Source: Calliopsis andreniformis (taxonomy: Eukaryota; Arthropoda; Insecta; Hymenoptera; Andrenidae). Taken from it: a stretch of DNA of 64,000 nucleotides. The notes under the pieces are model-generated. The model made no database searches and was not told where the DNA came from. It saw only the letters and a program-made list of their open reading frames with translations. Positions 1 through 11,100 of this stretch are shown here, piece by piece. Numbering within the stretch: position 1 is the first letter of the stretch; every line of letters begins with the position of its first letter. The stretch spans positions 11,696,501-11,760,500 of the forward strand of contig NC_135069.1 in NCBI RefSeq assembly GCF_051401765.1. Reading direction: 5' to 3'. The position numbers and the translations under genes are program-made.

Positions 1-1662
1 TTCAAAAGAAACGTTGAAAAATGCAATACGGAAAGAATAGTACAAAATTACATATCGTGTGGCGAACACTCTTACATTATTTGCCGTAGCAGCAGTAAAT
101 GTCCAAGGAACCCTTACTTGCTAGAATTTTAGTTTATTATCTATCGACACGTTGTACCAAGGTCTTGAACTTAGTCATAATTTTTATTTTTTCCACATGT
201 TCATTCAAAGTCGAGGTGCTCCTTGGGTTTATTGCTCGCTATAATCATTAGTAGGATTAGCGGCGTGGGTCATTCGGGGATGCAATCGGTGCCTTCGGAT
301 GACCATTCGGAAAAACCAGAAATTCCCACTTTACCGAATATTTCTTAACCCCACTACTTTTAGACACTGCCTTCTTGCTTCCCTCTCTGTTTTGTTATAA
401 CCAATAAGTATTCACGCTTAATTTGTAAACGTCCCAGCATAACACATAAATATCGAGACACAGCAGCGAGATTGTAGATTTTGCTTTGAATAAGTCTAAC
501 GAAAACCAAGAACAGTGTGTACTAATAATAGTTTTGAGTCACTCCATCAACAAATTTACAGTCCACTATCAAATTTTAAATATTCGCACAAAGTTAGTTC
601 GGCGTGCGAAGTGTGAGTTAATTTATCTCATCAAATAGAAAACGCACACAACAATTTGGTCCTTTGAGCCGGATATTGATGACAAAGGAAGCTTGTGCAG
701 CGCAGTGACCACCAAGGAGTGATTAGGCGATTTAGTGCATCAGCTTTGGTTATCGAAAGCATTGCTTATTAGTGTTGGAGATTGGATTATAACAGAAGCT
801 TCAACGTTTATACGTCTCGATCTTAGCCTCTGTGCAAAGAGGGCAGATCAACAGTACCACCGTAGGACTACACGTCGCCGGTGAACTGACATATCCAAAA
901 GCAACCGTATCGGACACTCCAACCAAGGAAGCAGCCTATTAAGACACCTCAACCAAGGAAGCAGCCGTCAGACAACGGATAATTCAAGAGTGACACATCG
1001 AAACATACCGTAGCATCGTAACAGTATCATCGAAGCAACGCAAAATCGTCGAGGAACTGTAGCAACATCTCAACCGTCCCAGAAGTTCAAGCGTCTGAGG
1101 ATTCAGTATACGAATCACCATTTCCTTAACATACTTCACTTCGTGTAAATAGATCTTGATTTCGTTCGTTATATATGTTGAGTTTTCATAGGAATGGGAG
1201 AATCATTTTACCACGACACGTGGTAGCACAATGAATACACCTTTTAATTCTGTACATCCGTATATTATAAGTGCGAGAGAACAAAAAAAAACTTGAATAT
1301 CGTGAGTGACGACATTGTACAAGTCTGGTATTATAAAACTTACAATGCGAAAAGAAACACAACGCTACAAAATAAATTTCGCCAAGCTTATACATTTGAG
1401 GCCCCGTTCGACATAGCGTCAGCACACACCAACCTGCGCCTCCGCACCGCGGCGCCACATACCAAACAGGAAACAGAAAATAAGTTCTCCATAACCGGAA
1501 ACAACTGATACCGCGAACCGCGTATAATTATTATTCAACAATATTAATTATCGGTGTAACTTGTTACTAATACACTTGTTAGGTAATACACAAGAGTCAG
1601 TTCAATTGAAGAGTCTCAGGAATCAGGGGACAGTGGGCTTCAATAAAGGGACAGCTTACACG
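1..1662. other. Unassigned left flank
   Basis: I recognise no protein domain here; the two short frames around 1186-1508 overlap each other on opposite strands and look like chance. A 22-bp motif (CTCAACCAAGGAAGCAGCC core) occurs twice, at about 914-935 and 945-966, with a 31-bp period. The stretch lies just upstream of retrotransposon fragments and may be the untranslated leader or LTR of one of them, but I could not find a matching second LTR. Confidence 0.3.
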
Positions 1663-1664
1663 TA

Positions 1665-1915
1665 CAGGGTGTTTCTAAATTCGTGGGAAAACTCGGAGGT
1701 GTAGGTAGAAGACAAGAAAATAAATCGAAAACTTCGTATGCAATATTCTCAGAAACGCTTAATTTGTTAGTTATACGCGATTTTATATTTCGTAAAATAC
1801 CGATGTAACAGTGACCCATCCCCTTTAAGGTTAGTGTCCGGGCTTCGACGAGGCCTCGAGCTTTTAAAGATCTAGGCATTTCTGGGCATATCGCAGTTCG
1901 CAAGATCAATCTGTC
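1665..1915. mobile_element. Partial DNA transposon end (CAGGGTG-type)
   Basis: The sequence TA-CAGGGTGTTTC at 1663 is the kind of TA-flanked end carried by Tc1/mariner-type elements in insect genomes. No matching inverted end is visible downstream, so this is a broken copy or only one end. The open frame on the minus strand (1640-1909) resembles no transposase I know. Confidence 0.35.
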
Positions 1916-1968
1916 AAAACGTATGAATTAAATACTGTAACATATGAACAGCATCAGCTCCATTTTTA

Positions 1969-2403
1969 GCGGTACGTTATCTACAACAATTAGCTAGCGA
2001 CGAACAGACTACATTTCCCATAGCAGCAGCAATATTTAAGAAGGATTTTTACGTGGACGATTTGCTCATTGAAGCCGCCACTCGCGAATTAGCATTAAGG
2101 ATACGGGACGAAGCAATATCATTAGCAACGTTAGGAGGGTTTAACTTAAGATAGTGGACATCGAATGATGTAGGGTTAATTCAGGATTTAGAGCTAAGCA
2201 ACCATGAACGCACTCTTTCTTTAGATATCGACGAAACTAGGAAGGCATTAGGTATTTGTTGGAAACTAAGAATAGATGAAATTTTGTATACCATAAGGAG
2301 CACCGAAAGCAATTCTAGGCCGACTAAACGTACAATATTGTCACAAATAGCCCAATTATTTGATCCATTAGGATTATTAGGACCGATAATAACCGATAAT
2401 ACC
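1969..2403 (+). pseudogene. BEL/Pao retrotransposon reverse transcriptase fragment
   Basis: One forward frame reads through the palm of a BEL/Pao-type reverse transcriptase. It has the catalytic block DFYVDDLL at about 2045, then GGFNLR-stop-WTSN, and the family's conserved block AQLFDPLGLLGPI at about 2350-2390. An in-frame TAG at about 2150 breaks it. Only around 145 codons remain of a polyprotein that is normally well over 1,500 residues; protease, integrase and LTRs are absent. It ends abruptly at about 2403, where a Gypsy gag sequence begins. Family assignment is confident, autonomy is lost. Confidence 0.8.
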
Positions 2404-2407
2404 CCAC

Positions 2408-3881
2408 GTGGGATTCCCGCAGTCAGTGAATATTGTGGAGATCTTGCAGCTAACCACACAAATGATGCTCGAGAATAACCAATCCGTGATTAAGTCACTT
2501 TTCGCTGAGCTTCGGAAGGAGCGCACGACCGTGGATTCTGCCAGTAGAGGGCACAGCTGTGACTGGAATCACGTCAAGTTTATCTCGAAGTAACTACCGG
2601 ACTTTTCTGGGAAAGATAATGAAAGTGTCACGAAATGGCTAGACCGGGTGGAATACATCGCTAAATTATACGACACCAACGACCGCACTTTGTTGTTGAT
2701 CGCAACCAACCAACTTCAAGCTCGGGCCTGGACTGATACCGTAGGCAACCTAATACCATCATCTCCTCTTGGAGTTTGCTGAGAGGTGCACTGAGTGAGT
2801 ATTTTGAAATCAAGAAGTCTTTCGCGGGAATCATTAACCGGATCAATGCCAGAAGCTGGAATCACACGGCGGAGCGATTTATAGAATATGCGGAACATAA
2901 GTTAAAATTGATGAAAGCACTGGACTTATCGGAAAAGGACCAAATAGATTTGTTGGCGGCTGGAGTACAAGAACCAAACATCCGCAAAATGGTCATTGAC
3001 ACTCGCTTGGATAAACTGTCAGATTTCCTAGACCACGCCAGACGAATTACGGATGACAGCAAAGTCGCCAAGCCGAGAGTGGTGCAGCAACGCATGGGGG
3101 ACGAAGTAATGAATAGCAATCCTAGGATAGTCACATGCTTCAGATGCAAGAAACCTGGGCACCTGTCAAGAGATTGTGCCGCAAAATTAGCGTGTTTTGT
3201 GTGCAGAATGGAGGGGCACATCAGCAGTGAATGTAGAAACCGAGCGCAGAGCAGGACGGCGTACCCGCTACCGACTCCTTCAGGTCAGACGAGAGGACCA
3301 AACCCCCGAGAGGTCTTTGCTATCAATGGAGAGAGCCTGCTGCAGCAACGATCCTCATGTGTAGAAGTAATCAGAGCGACCAATGGTGACGTATTGTTAA
3401 GGGTACTGGTAGATACAGGCAGTCCCATCAATCTGATTAAAGAATCGGTTTATTTCCAGTATTTCAAGGATTGTAATTTGTTACGAAATCCTAATGATCG
3501 CGTGTTTAAGGGCGTGAATAACTCTCAGATTACGGTGCTTGGCTACATTTATGATCAAATCTGTCTCGATGACCTGCAAAATCAGTCCTTTGACATTAAA
3601 CTGTACGTGGTGACAGACGATACTATTTCCTACCAGATCATTATGGGCCACGACATTATAGATTCCGCTAACCTTAAACTCATTTATTGTCACGGCCGCA
3701 ACCGCTTCGTATATAATAATGAGGCTGAAAATCACGCGTTGGAAAACGATATGACAAACGATTGATGTGGTTGAACCCCGAGATATTTGATACTATAGTA
3801 GATAATCTGGATAATGCTATAGATGTAAAAACGAAAGATAAACTGTTATCGGTCTTGAATGAATGTGAGAACATGAATATA
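2408..3881 (+). pseudogene. Gypsy (Ty3-like) gag-protease remnant
   Basis: This is the gag and protease part of a Ty3/Gypsy-like retrotransposon. The gag N-terminal part runs from about 2408 with a stop at 2591, then shifts frame near 2770 into a 329-codon frame (2776-3765). That frame holds two CCHC zinc knuckles (CFRCKKPGHLSRDC and CFVCRMEGHISSEC, about 3140-3235). It continues without a break into a retropepsin-like aspartic protease with the active-site motif LVDTGSPINLI at about 3408 and the downstream IMGHDII motif at about 3640. After 3765 the frame shifts again into the protease-RT linker, which is cut at 3881 by an inserted foldback element. Several breaks show it is not functional. 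Confidence 0.85.
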
Positions 3882-5002
3882 CAAGGTGTAACAAAAATGT
3901 CGCAGTTCCTTAAAAGGGGTGATTCAGGGGGTGATTTGAAACAACTTTTTCCTTAGCGAAAATGTAAGATGAGGCTTCGTTAACGAGTTATTAATGAAAA
4001 ACACCGGCCAATGAGAGCGCGAGTTTGCCGTTCGAGCGACTGCGGTAGCGTTGGGTACGCGCTGGGCGCTACGGTTGTACTCCGAACAAGAAAGTCGACA
4101 TGCGTCGAAGGAAATAGCATTAGTGTGAAAATATTTGCATAACGTATAAACGAAAAAGCAATGCAACAAAAGAAATGAACGGAGAATTGGAGAATTAACG
4201 TTGAAGATAGAAACGTTGAAAGTAGTCTGCGTTAGATTTAAAAAATAATAATCATTAATGAATTAAATGCAATTCATCTGTAGTTTGTAAATCTGTGTCA
4301 CTGGGTCACTGTACCGATACTGGTCATCGACCTCTGGAGTGGTTTATGGCAGGGTAGAATTTTTCCAAAGAAGCTCCTTGTACCCCCCACGTAGTTTAAG
4401 CACCTCAGACCTTCTTTGTTCGGACACTCCGAGATCATGTCTCCTTCGAAACCAAAGCAATAAAGCCATAAATTACTTAAACGCGTGCCCTAGCATAAAC
4501 CATTTCGACAGTCGATGACCAGGATCGGTACAGTGACCCAGTGACACAGGTTTACAAACTACAGGTGAAGTTTGTTCTCTTCTTCCTTTATTTTTCGTTG
4601 TATTGCTTTTTCGTTTATACGTTATGCGAATAAGAGATTTACATATTCGTATTTTTACGTTGCACGTAGTTTTCCTCGATTTTAAGTAATTATTCACTTC
4701 AAGTGATAAACAAAAAAAGGACTCGGTGTTATTTATTATGTCGCTTTCAGTTTTCATACTAATGCTATTTTCTTCGATGTATGACGACTTTCTTGTTCGG
4801 AGTACAACTGTAGCATCTAGCGCGCGTACCCAACGCTATCGCGGTCGCTCGGGCGGCAAACTCGCGCTCTCATTGGCCGGTGTTTTTCGTTAATAACTCG
4901 TTAACGAAGCCTCATCTTACATTTTCGCTAAGGAAAAAGTTGTTTCAAATCACCCCCTAAATCACCCCTTTTAAGGAACTGCGACATTTTTGTTACACCC
5001 TG
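3882..5002. mobile_element. Foldback-type DNA transposon with about 480-bp inverted arms
   Basis: The left end (CAAGGTGTAACAAAAATG) and the right end (complement of CATTTTTGTTACACCCTG) begin a long imperfect inverted repeat. It continues through the blocks at 3890-4130 and 4620-4995, and again at 4270-4357 and 4486-4570. Arms of about 475 and 515 bp thus cover nearly the whole 1,121-bp element, leaving a loop of about 130 bp. A TA dinucleotide flanks both ends (3880-3881, 5003-5004), as expected for Tc1/mariner-type integration. There is no transposase frame. It is inserted in the linker between protease and reverse transcriptase of the Gypsy remnant, so it is younger than that element. Confidence 0.85.
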
Positions 5003-5215
5003 TATAGATAATAATTATAGGTTAAGTTTGTTTTAAAGGGTACTACTCCTTTCTCGTACCTTCCGAGGCGAATATCATGTGCCCAGAAACGCCAATTACA
5101 GAAAAACGATTTGTTGAAGCGAAATATTATTAAACCTAGCATTTCCGAATATTGTGCACGTGTAGTATTAGTCGACAAGAAAAACGGAAATGTTAGAAAA
5201 TTCGAAGTCAACGTA
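5003..5215 (+). pseudogene. Gypsy reverse transcriptase N-terminal fragment
   Basis: Directly after the foldback element one forward frame reads a Gypsy RT entry: a YLPRRIS block near 5056, then LLKRNIIKPSISEYCARVVL and VDKKNGNVRKF (about 5110-5210). This is the usual spacing of the first RT motifs after the protease linker, so it continues the element seen at 2408-3881. Similarity stops at about 5215, before the catalytic YXDD motif. The rest of pol is missing. Confidence 0.75.
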
Positions 5216-6117
5216 TACTCGAATGGGGCATGTGCTTTTCGTCAACGTGCTTTCTCTATCGACGGTCAAGTGGGTATGTACCTCTAGGGTTACCATAAAC
5301 ACCGGAAAGGGCGATACTGACGAAGGCGTCCTCATGGGTAAAAAGACGGTCAAAGGACCATTTTGTACGAACAGTCGTCGTGACTGGTGAAACGCAGAAA
5401 TAAACCTCACATAGTATTGCTATTAGCGCAAACGCCTACAAAGTGTCTTTCTTTTGACCGCTCATCACGCCGATCCTGATTTTCCGTCTTACATATCTAT
5501 GATTATCTAGCTACTCCGAGCTGGTCACGTGTTTTTTATTTTTATATATTGCAACAATTAAAGAAAAATTTGTAAGTGTATAAAATAATATCTAGTACTC
5601 ATGGTGGTTCGCCATAGTGGATGTACAAAAATATGACCACATATAAGAACAGCATAGAACAGCATAGTAGCAGTATTAACCCTTCCGATCCGATATCGGT
5701 ACGGTATTGGAAAGATTAACATATCACATATCACTTATTTTGAAATGAAGTACAGTTTATACTTGTTCATCTTATTCCTTTAACGGCGGATTAGTATTCG
5801 TATAGTGAATGTTAGACTTTCTTGACCACGATATTTTGAGTGAATTCTGAAATTAGCTGAAACTACTAACACTGCTGAAGCTGAACATTCGAATATTTAC
5901 CCGTTCCGAGATTACATTCTGTAGTTGCAGCACTGACAGCAAAATTGTAATCCGGAATGAAAGTTAACGGTAGTTTTCAGCAAATTCGAATTTTAAACTG
6001 TAGCGCAAGTTAAGAGCTACATTAATATTATTCAAAAATGGATGCTTCAACAATAATGAATATAATGAAAATGAAACGGACATAGAATTACTGACGAAAA
6101 TGAGTTATTAATAATTA
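5216..6117. other. Unassigned sequence between retroelement remnants
   Basis: No domain is recognisable. The frames of 66-80 codons around 5168-5410 overlap on both strands and are not convincing. A small inverted motif bounded by TTAA (TTAACCCTTCC ... GGAAAGATTAA, about 5674-5720) may be a scrap of a piggyBac-type end. The segment near 5845-5890 resembles the sequence near 36800 (GCTGAAACTRCTAAYACTGCTG). Confidence 0.3.
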
Positions 6118-6170
6118 ATAATAATTAATATAATATATAATAATATATTATTATATAATATATATGTGTT
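6118..6170. repeat. AT-only microsatellite
   Basis: Runs of TAATAATTAATATAATA type with no C or G over about 50 bp. A similar tract follows the gag ORF at 7524-7620, so the gag segment sits between two AT tracts. Confidence 0.8.
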
Positions 6171-6668
6171 AGTGTCAACATATTTTAAGGGAGAGTTTGG
6201 GACGGTTAGCCAAACGAAGACGTGTCGTTGAGGGATTTATGATAGGGTCTTAGTTTACGAATGGCTGATTGAGGGTGCATGAGACTAAACAGTCCCGTCG
6301 GCGACCGATGGCTGATGGCTGATGGCTACGTTGGGCCTCCCAGCTATTGGGTGTTGTGTGACTGTTTAGAAGAAAAGCGAGTGTTTGGAAAAAGGCAAGC
6401 GGTCCGACACCGTATTGCTAAAGAATGGGAATATTGTTCCTAAAGGATCTAGCCACGGAGTGGGGAAGGCTATGCCTTTTGGTAAGAGGACTGTGATGAA
6501 CCCCACGGCACTTACCCCAGAACCGTCTACGGGACATTTTCTCAGAAGTGAGATAAGTTAATCCATCTGCCCTGCACAAAACATTGTACGGTGCTTGTGT
6601 ACTAGTAACTGGTTGTTGAACATTTTATTCTTGTTTTGTGTGTACGTGAAGGTGAGTGTTTTCTGACA
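6171..6668 (+). other. Leader or LTR-like sequence upstream of gag ORF
   Basis: This 500-bp segment is clearly richer in G and C than its surroundings and sits between an AT microsatellite and the gag start codon. It begins near TGTTAGTGTCAAC, which could be an LTR start, and contains a short GATGGCT triplication near 6307. No second copy downstream confirms an LTR, so its extent is inferred. Confidence 0.35.
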
Positions 6669-7523
6669 ATGGCAAGTGGTGGTGAAGCTAGTGAGGCTGG
6701 TCCTTCTACTCTTGAAAGTTTATTTTTGAAGTTTATGGAGACTTTTACGGCAAATACTTCATCTACAACCACGTCTGGATCAACTACTATAGTCGATGCA
6801 TTGCCTGAATTTGGAGGTGCTGATTTAGGAGATGACGCGTTAAAGTGGTGTGAAACTGTGGAGCGAATTACTGACAAGTTACCTGTTTCACAACGGTTAC
6901 GTCTGGCCACTCATGCACTGTGTGGACCAGCAAAGAAATGGTATCAAACGTGGAAAGGTAATCCTACAACATGGGATAAGTTCCGTGAAGATTTATGCTC
7001 AGTCTTTGTGTCAGAGGATAAGTTATGTGACAGGTTGACGCGTGCAGTTACTTACACGAGTGAAACAGCAAACTCTTACACCGAATATGGCCGAACCAAA
7101 TTAAAATATTATCAACAGACGCAAATAGATTTTAAGGAGCACGAGTTAATCAGTCTGGTAATTGGTCACGTATCGGACGTAACGGTGCGACAATCGTTGA
7201 TAAACGCACGCTATAAAACTACGGCTGAGATGCTTTCGGGAATGTCGCAGTTTGTAAAGGCGAAACCCGTTAAGGAAACAACTCGGGAAAAATTGGAGGA
7301 GCGAAGCCGGGCGCATCTCAAAAGACGGTGCTACAGCTGTAACGAAGAAGGACATACGGCAAGGTTTTGTGCTAAACAGCCGAAGTTAGAGGAGACACGC
7401 AACCCACTGCAGCGTGTGATTATTTGCACATATTGTCACAAACGGGGACATGCAGAGAACAACTGTTTTGCTAAGCAGCGAGCACGTCGTGATGGACAAA
7501 ACAGTAAAAGATCTAACGTATGA
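6669..7523 (+). CDS. Retrotransposon gag-like protein, intact frame, no pol
   Basis: The 284-residue frame starts at ATG 6669 (MASGGEASEAG...) and is unbroken, unlike every other retroelement remnant here. The N-terminal third is Ser/Thr-rich. The middle has the gag capsid-type pattern with a tryptophan-rich block (AKKWYQTWKGNPTTWDKF, around residues 95-112). Near the C-terminus are two CCHC zinc knuckles, CYSCNEEGHTARFC and CTYCHKRGHAENNC, as in Ty3/Gypsy gag proteins that bind RNA. No protease or RT follows: the frame ends at a TGA lying where an AT microsatellite begins, so the true gag-pol was probably truncated at that junction. Upstream 6172-6660 is less AT-rich and may be the leader. 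It could be a recently truncated element or, less likely, a captured gag gene. Confidence 0.75.
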   Translation: MASGGEASEAGPSTLESLFLKFMETFTANTSSTTTSGSTTIVDALPEFGGADLGDDALKWCETVERITDKLPVSQRLRLATHALCGPAKKWYQTWKGNPTTWDKFREDLCSVFVSEDKLCDRLTRAVTYTSETANSYTEYGRTKLKYYQQTQIDFKEHELISLVIGHVSDVTVRQSLINARYKTTAEMLSGMSQFVKAKPVKETTREKLEERSRAHLKRRCYSCNEEGHTARFCAKQPKLEETRNPLQRVIICTYCHKRGHAENNCFAKQRARRDGQNSKRSNV

Positions 7524-7620
7524 ATATAATAATAAAATAATATATAATGATATATGAATATAATAATATATAATGATGTAATATATATGAATATAATATT
7601 ATAATAATTAATATATTATT
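7524..7620. repeat. AT-rich microsatellite after gag ORF
   Basis: A tract of ATATGAATATAATAATATATAATG-type units covers nearly 100 bp and abuts the stop codon of the gag frame. It generates chance open frames on the minus strand (7513-7815), which I do not annotate. Confidence 0.8.
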
Positions 7621-8037
7621 AATTCTAATACCGAGAATTGTAGAACTTTTACAAAAGCTTATAACAAAGCAAAGAGCCACATGCCAGTGCTTAAACGGTT
7701 CTGTCGTTGCTTCGGATAATGGGATAATATAAAACTGTACGCTATACGTTAGCGTAGGTAAATAGAAACAGTCCTCATATAGCATCCGCCATATGCATTG
7801 CTGAAGCCACAACATCTCTTACAGATCAACAGAAATGAGCAATTTCTTGAGATCGACTTATGTGAAAAGGTAGTACCACCGTAGTGACAGTTGAGTAAAA
7901 TCAGCACGTTACTTTGAAATTCGGAACGTATTCGCAACAGTTTCAGCGTCACCAGTTAATTTCAGACTGTACACTATGTGTACACAATATAAAATGGTAT
8001 ATAACTAAAAAACGAAATGATTTCGAGTGTATACACA

Positions 8038-8111
8038 CATGAACTTTTTTCACTGTGTTTGTGATTAGAATCTATCTTTTAAATACGTCTGACAGTTTCT
8101 GATACACCCTG
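8038..8111. mobile_element. Solo right end of a CAGGGTGT-type MITE
   Basis: The segment ATGAACTTTTTTC ... AGAATCT ... ACACCCTG resembles the right arm of the complete MITE at 57648-58117 and ends in the same CCCTG-TA. No left end lies nearby, so this is a fragment. Confidence 0.5.
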
Positions 8112-11100
8112 TACATTTGAACTGACGAGTTTGCAAATTCCTCGCGAACACCAGTGTGGGTGCGGCATAAGGATCTTAACTTTAAGAAGATATTACTTCA
8201 AAATTTGCTTTTTTGAATTGGAATGTAGAAATTTATGTTTAGTTTCTCATTTATAACATTCTGTTTTCTGTAATTAAATCGTGCATATAGTAATGTAAAA
8301 TGTATAAATCACTTCTGTGTATAAAACACTTCATGAGTGACTCATGAAATTATTAATATAAATCTAAAGTTTGAGAAGCGTACATTGAAAAGAACAAGCA
8401 AAATATTGTTAATATTCGCATAGTTTAGTACATTAAGTATGTTAATAAGATATTTGTAATACTTTGCTTTCTCAAACTTAAAAAAATAATATAGAAAATG
8501 GCAGTATATTGTCTAGAAGCATAGAAATTCTAATTCATCTGGTCTCATATTTGTGATGTCACAATACTTCGATAAAAAAGATCGAATTAGAATGACATGT
8601 TATAGATATTAATTATATTAAATGTTCAATATTGTACGAAATAAGTCAATAATTTTCTGAAATTAAAACTCGTGAAAATTGATATCAAATATAGTAATTT
8701 CTTACTTCAAATAGTATGGTTCGCTTTTTTCGTACGATTCAAAAATATTAAAAAGTATCGTTCGGTTAGCAGTTGAAAAAGATTGAAAAACAGGAAGAAA
8801 GGTCGACAAAAAGTGCTAATTTTTTATTTAAAGGTTCTTATTTTTGTTTGATTCTGTATATAAAAATCCTCCAGAATTAAAAAAAAGATTTCCATGTACT
8901 TGTATAAACCTTTCACTTTGTTTTTCAATTACGTTTATACCTGTTTTAATAATTTCATAAGCCACTGTATTTATTCCATTAACTATACCTATTCTATTCG
9001 CAAAATCGTTATTCATTTTTATGCTTAACCAATTAATAATATCGAGTTGATAATATAATAATAATATAAAACACTTACCTGTTTAACTTTTAAATTTGAA
9101 GATTAATAAAAATTTTAAAACATAGTCTTGTCTTTGTCAATTCACTGTAAATTTATGGGGCATAGAGTAAACGAATTCACTTGTAAATTTTTCCTATTTA
9201 TATCTAAAAGATAACATCATCGTGTTCATGTTACATGTTAACAGATAGGATGACAATCGAATTTAATATCGATACTGATCGCCTAGTAACGTAAAATGGA
9301 ATTTTCATATAAATGGGAAAAATTTCAAAACATATTTATTTTATTATTTTAATTATCATGAGAAGTCTTTAAAATAACAGAAGTATTTAATTGGGTTGTC
9401 AAACAAGAAAAATCCAAATACTTCTCTATATAAATAATTTCATGTTGCTTTAAAAAACAGTGACGGTATCCCATTTTAATCTTTCCAGGCCAATATCAAG
9501 GAGATGGATCGTGTTGTTATTTTCTTGAGCTTGGAATGTCCTTGGACAAGTTTACAAAGGTCAATATTGAATTTTAAATTGGAACTTATATTTTTTTATT
9601 GCATATTTTAGTTGGTATGCAAATATTTTCAAAACATTGCTAAAAATTTCATTAGCATGCGTTTTTCCCGAGGTATGAACCTCTAAAGTACACATGTCAA
9701 CGACAATAGCGTTACTCGATAAGACGTTTGGGGTAGTTAAAACGAACTCAATATTTTATTAAAAATTTTGTATTGTATTATATTGATTTACTGTAGCCAA
9801 CATACATTCCTATAGGTGTGCTTCATGGATGCATCGCTTCATTTCAGTATAAATTATAATTTTATAGGAAGAGAAAAATTCTTTTAAGGAGGGGTAACTG
9901 TTTGAATCGCCATAGAATACGTTCACATTCTTTACTTTATTACAGCTCAACAGCTTCAGGTTTCTTTTTTTTTTTTTACTTCATTTTGACTCTTTGAAAG
10001 AATTAGAACTACTTTGAAAAAGTTTGGGATAAGTACGGAAATACAAAAATACTAAATCATTTCAACTTGTTTTTTTACGGAAAAAGATAAGACACTAATA
10101 ATTTGTGGTTGTATATATTTCTAAGTACATACCTACGTACCAATCCCAAAACTTAATTTAAAATATCGCGCGTTATATATTTTTCACTCTTTCCTGTTCC
10201 TCTTCTTAAAAAATGCTGATAAAACTGCGTCTATTTTACTTCTTGTAAAAGCAGTGACAGTAAACTTCAATTCATTTAAGTTTATAAACTTATTTTATTT
10301 CTTGAGATGTATTTTTTTTAATTACTTAATTGGTTAATTAAAATATATGATACTATATTGCTTCGTTATAAGATCTTTGCTAACTTGAAATTACTCAGAC
10401 TCAGAACGAAATAATTTTATTTGTTTATATTATCATTCACATCTTTAATAAGACCAAAATGGGCCACTATGAGCATAAATTAAAGTCAAAAATGTGTTCC
10501 TCGCTATAAACTCGCCACTGATCCATAAACCTATATCGAGACAAAACTATGTCCTGTTCGGGTTACAGAAATGTATTAATGCAAAATACAATAATCGCGA
10601 AGAACATCTGCATCCAAACATTGCGGCTGACGCGTATGATAATTGCATATAAAAAAAGTAAGATAATTATCAAATAAGATAAAGTTCTAGGAATTGTTGA
10701 CTAATAATACTCAAAGATTAAATTAAGAAGCACATTTAGAATACGGGTCACTTCTGAAACTAGTTCACAGTTGTACATAACATTAGCACAGCTAACAGTT
10801 GGCGGTAATAGTGTGCAACTAGTACAATAAAGATTGTACTTTCTTTTAACTACTTTTGTTATTGCAATAAATTACTAATAGTAATTGTTAGTATAAAATT
10901 GAAATTATCTATCACACTTACCTAATAAATGCTTCAAACTTGTGTATAATTATTATGAGAAACAAAATGACCAATGTTTAATATACTTTCATAGTATCAG
11001 CTAAAGCAGGAGTAAAAAATAAATAAAAGCTTAAACTGTAGTTACATTTTTTACTATGTCATGAGAAAGAAGCATGTAAGTATTTATACAATCTGTATAA

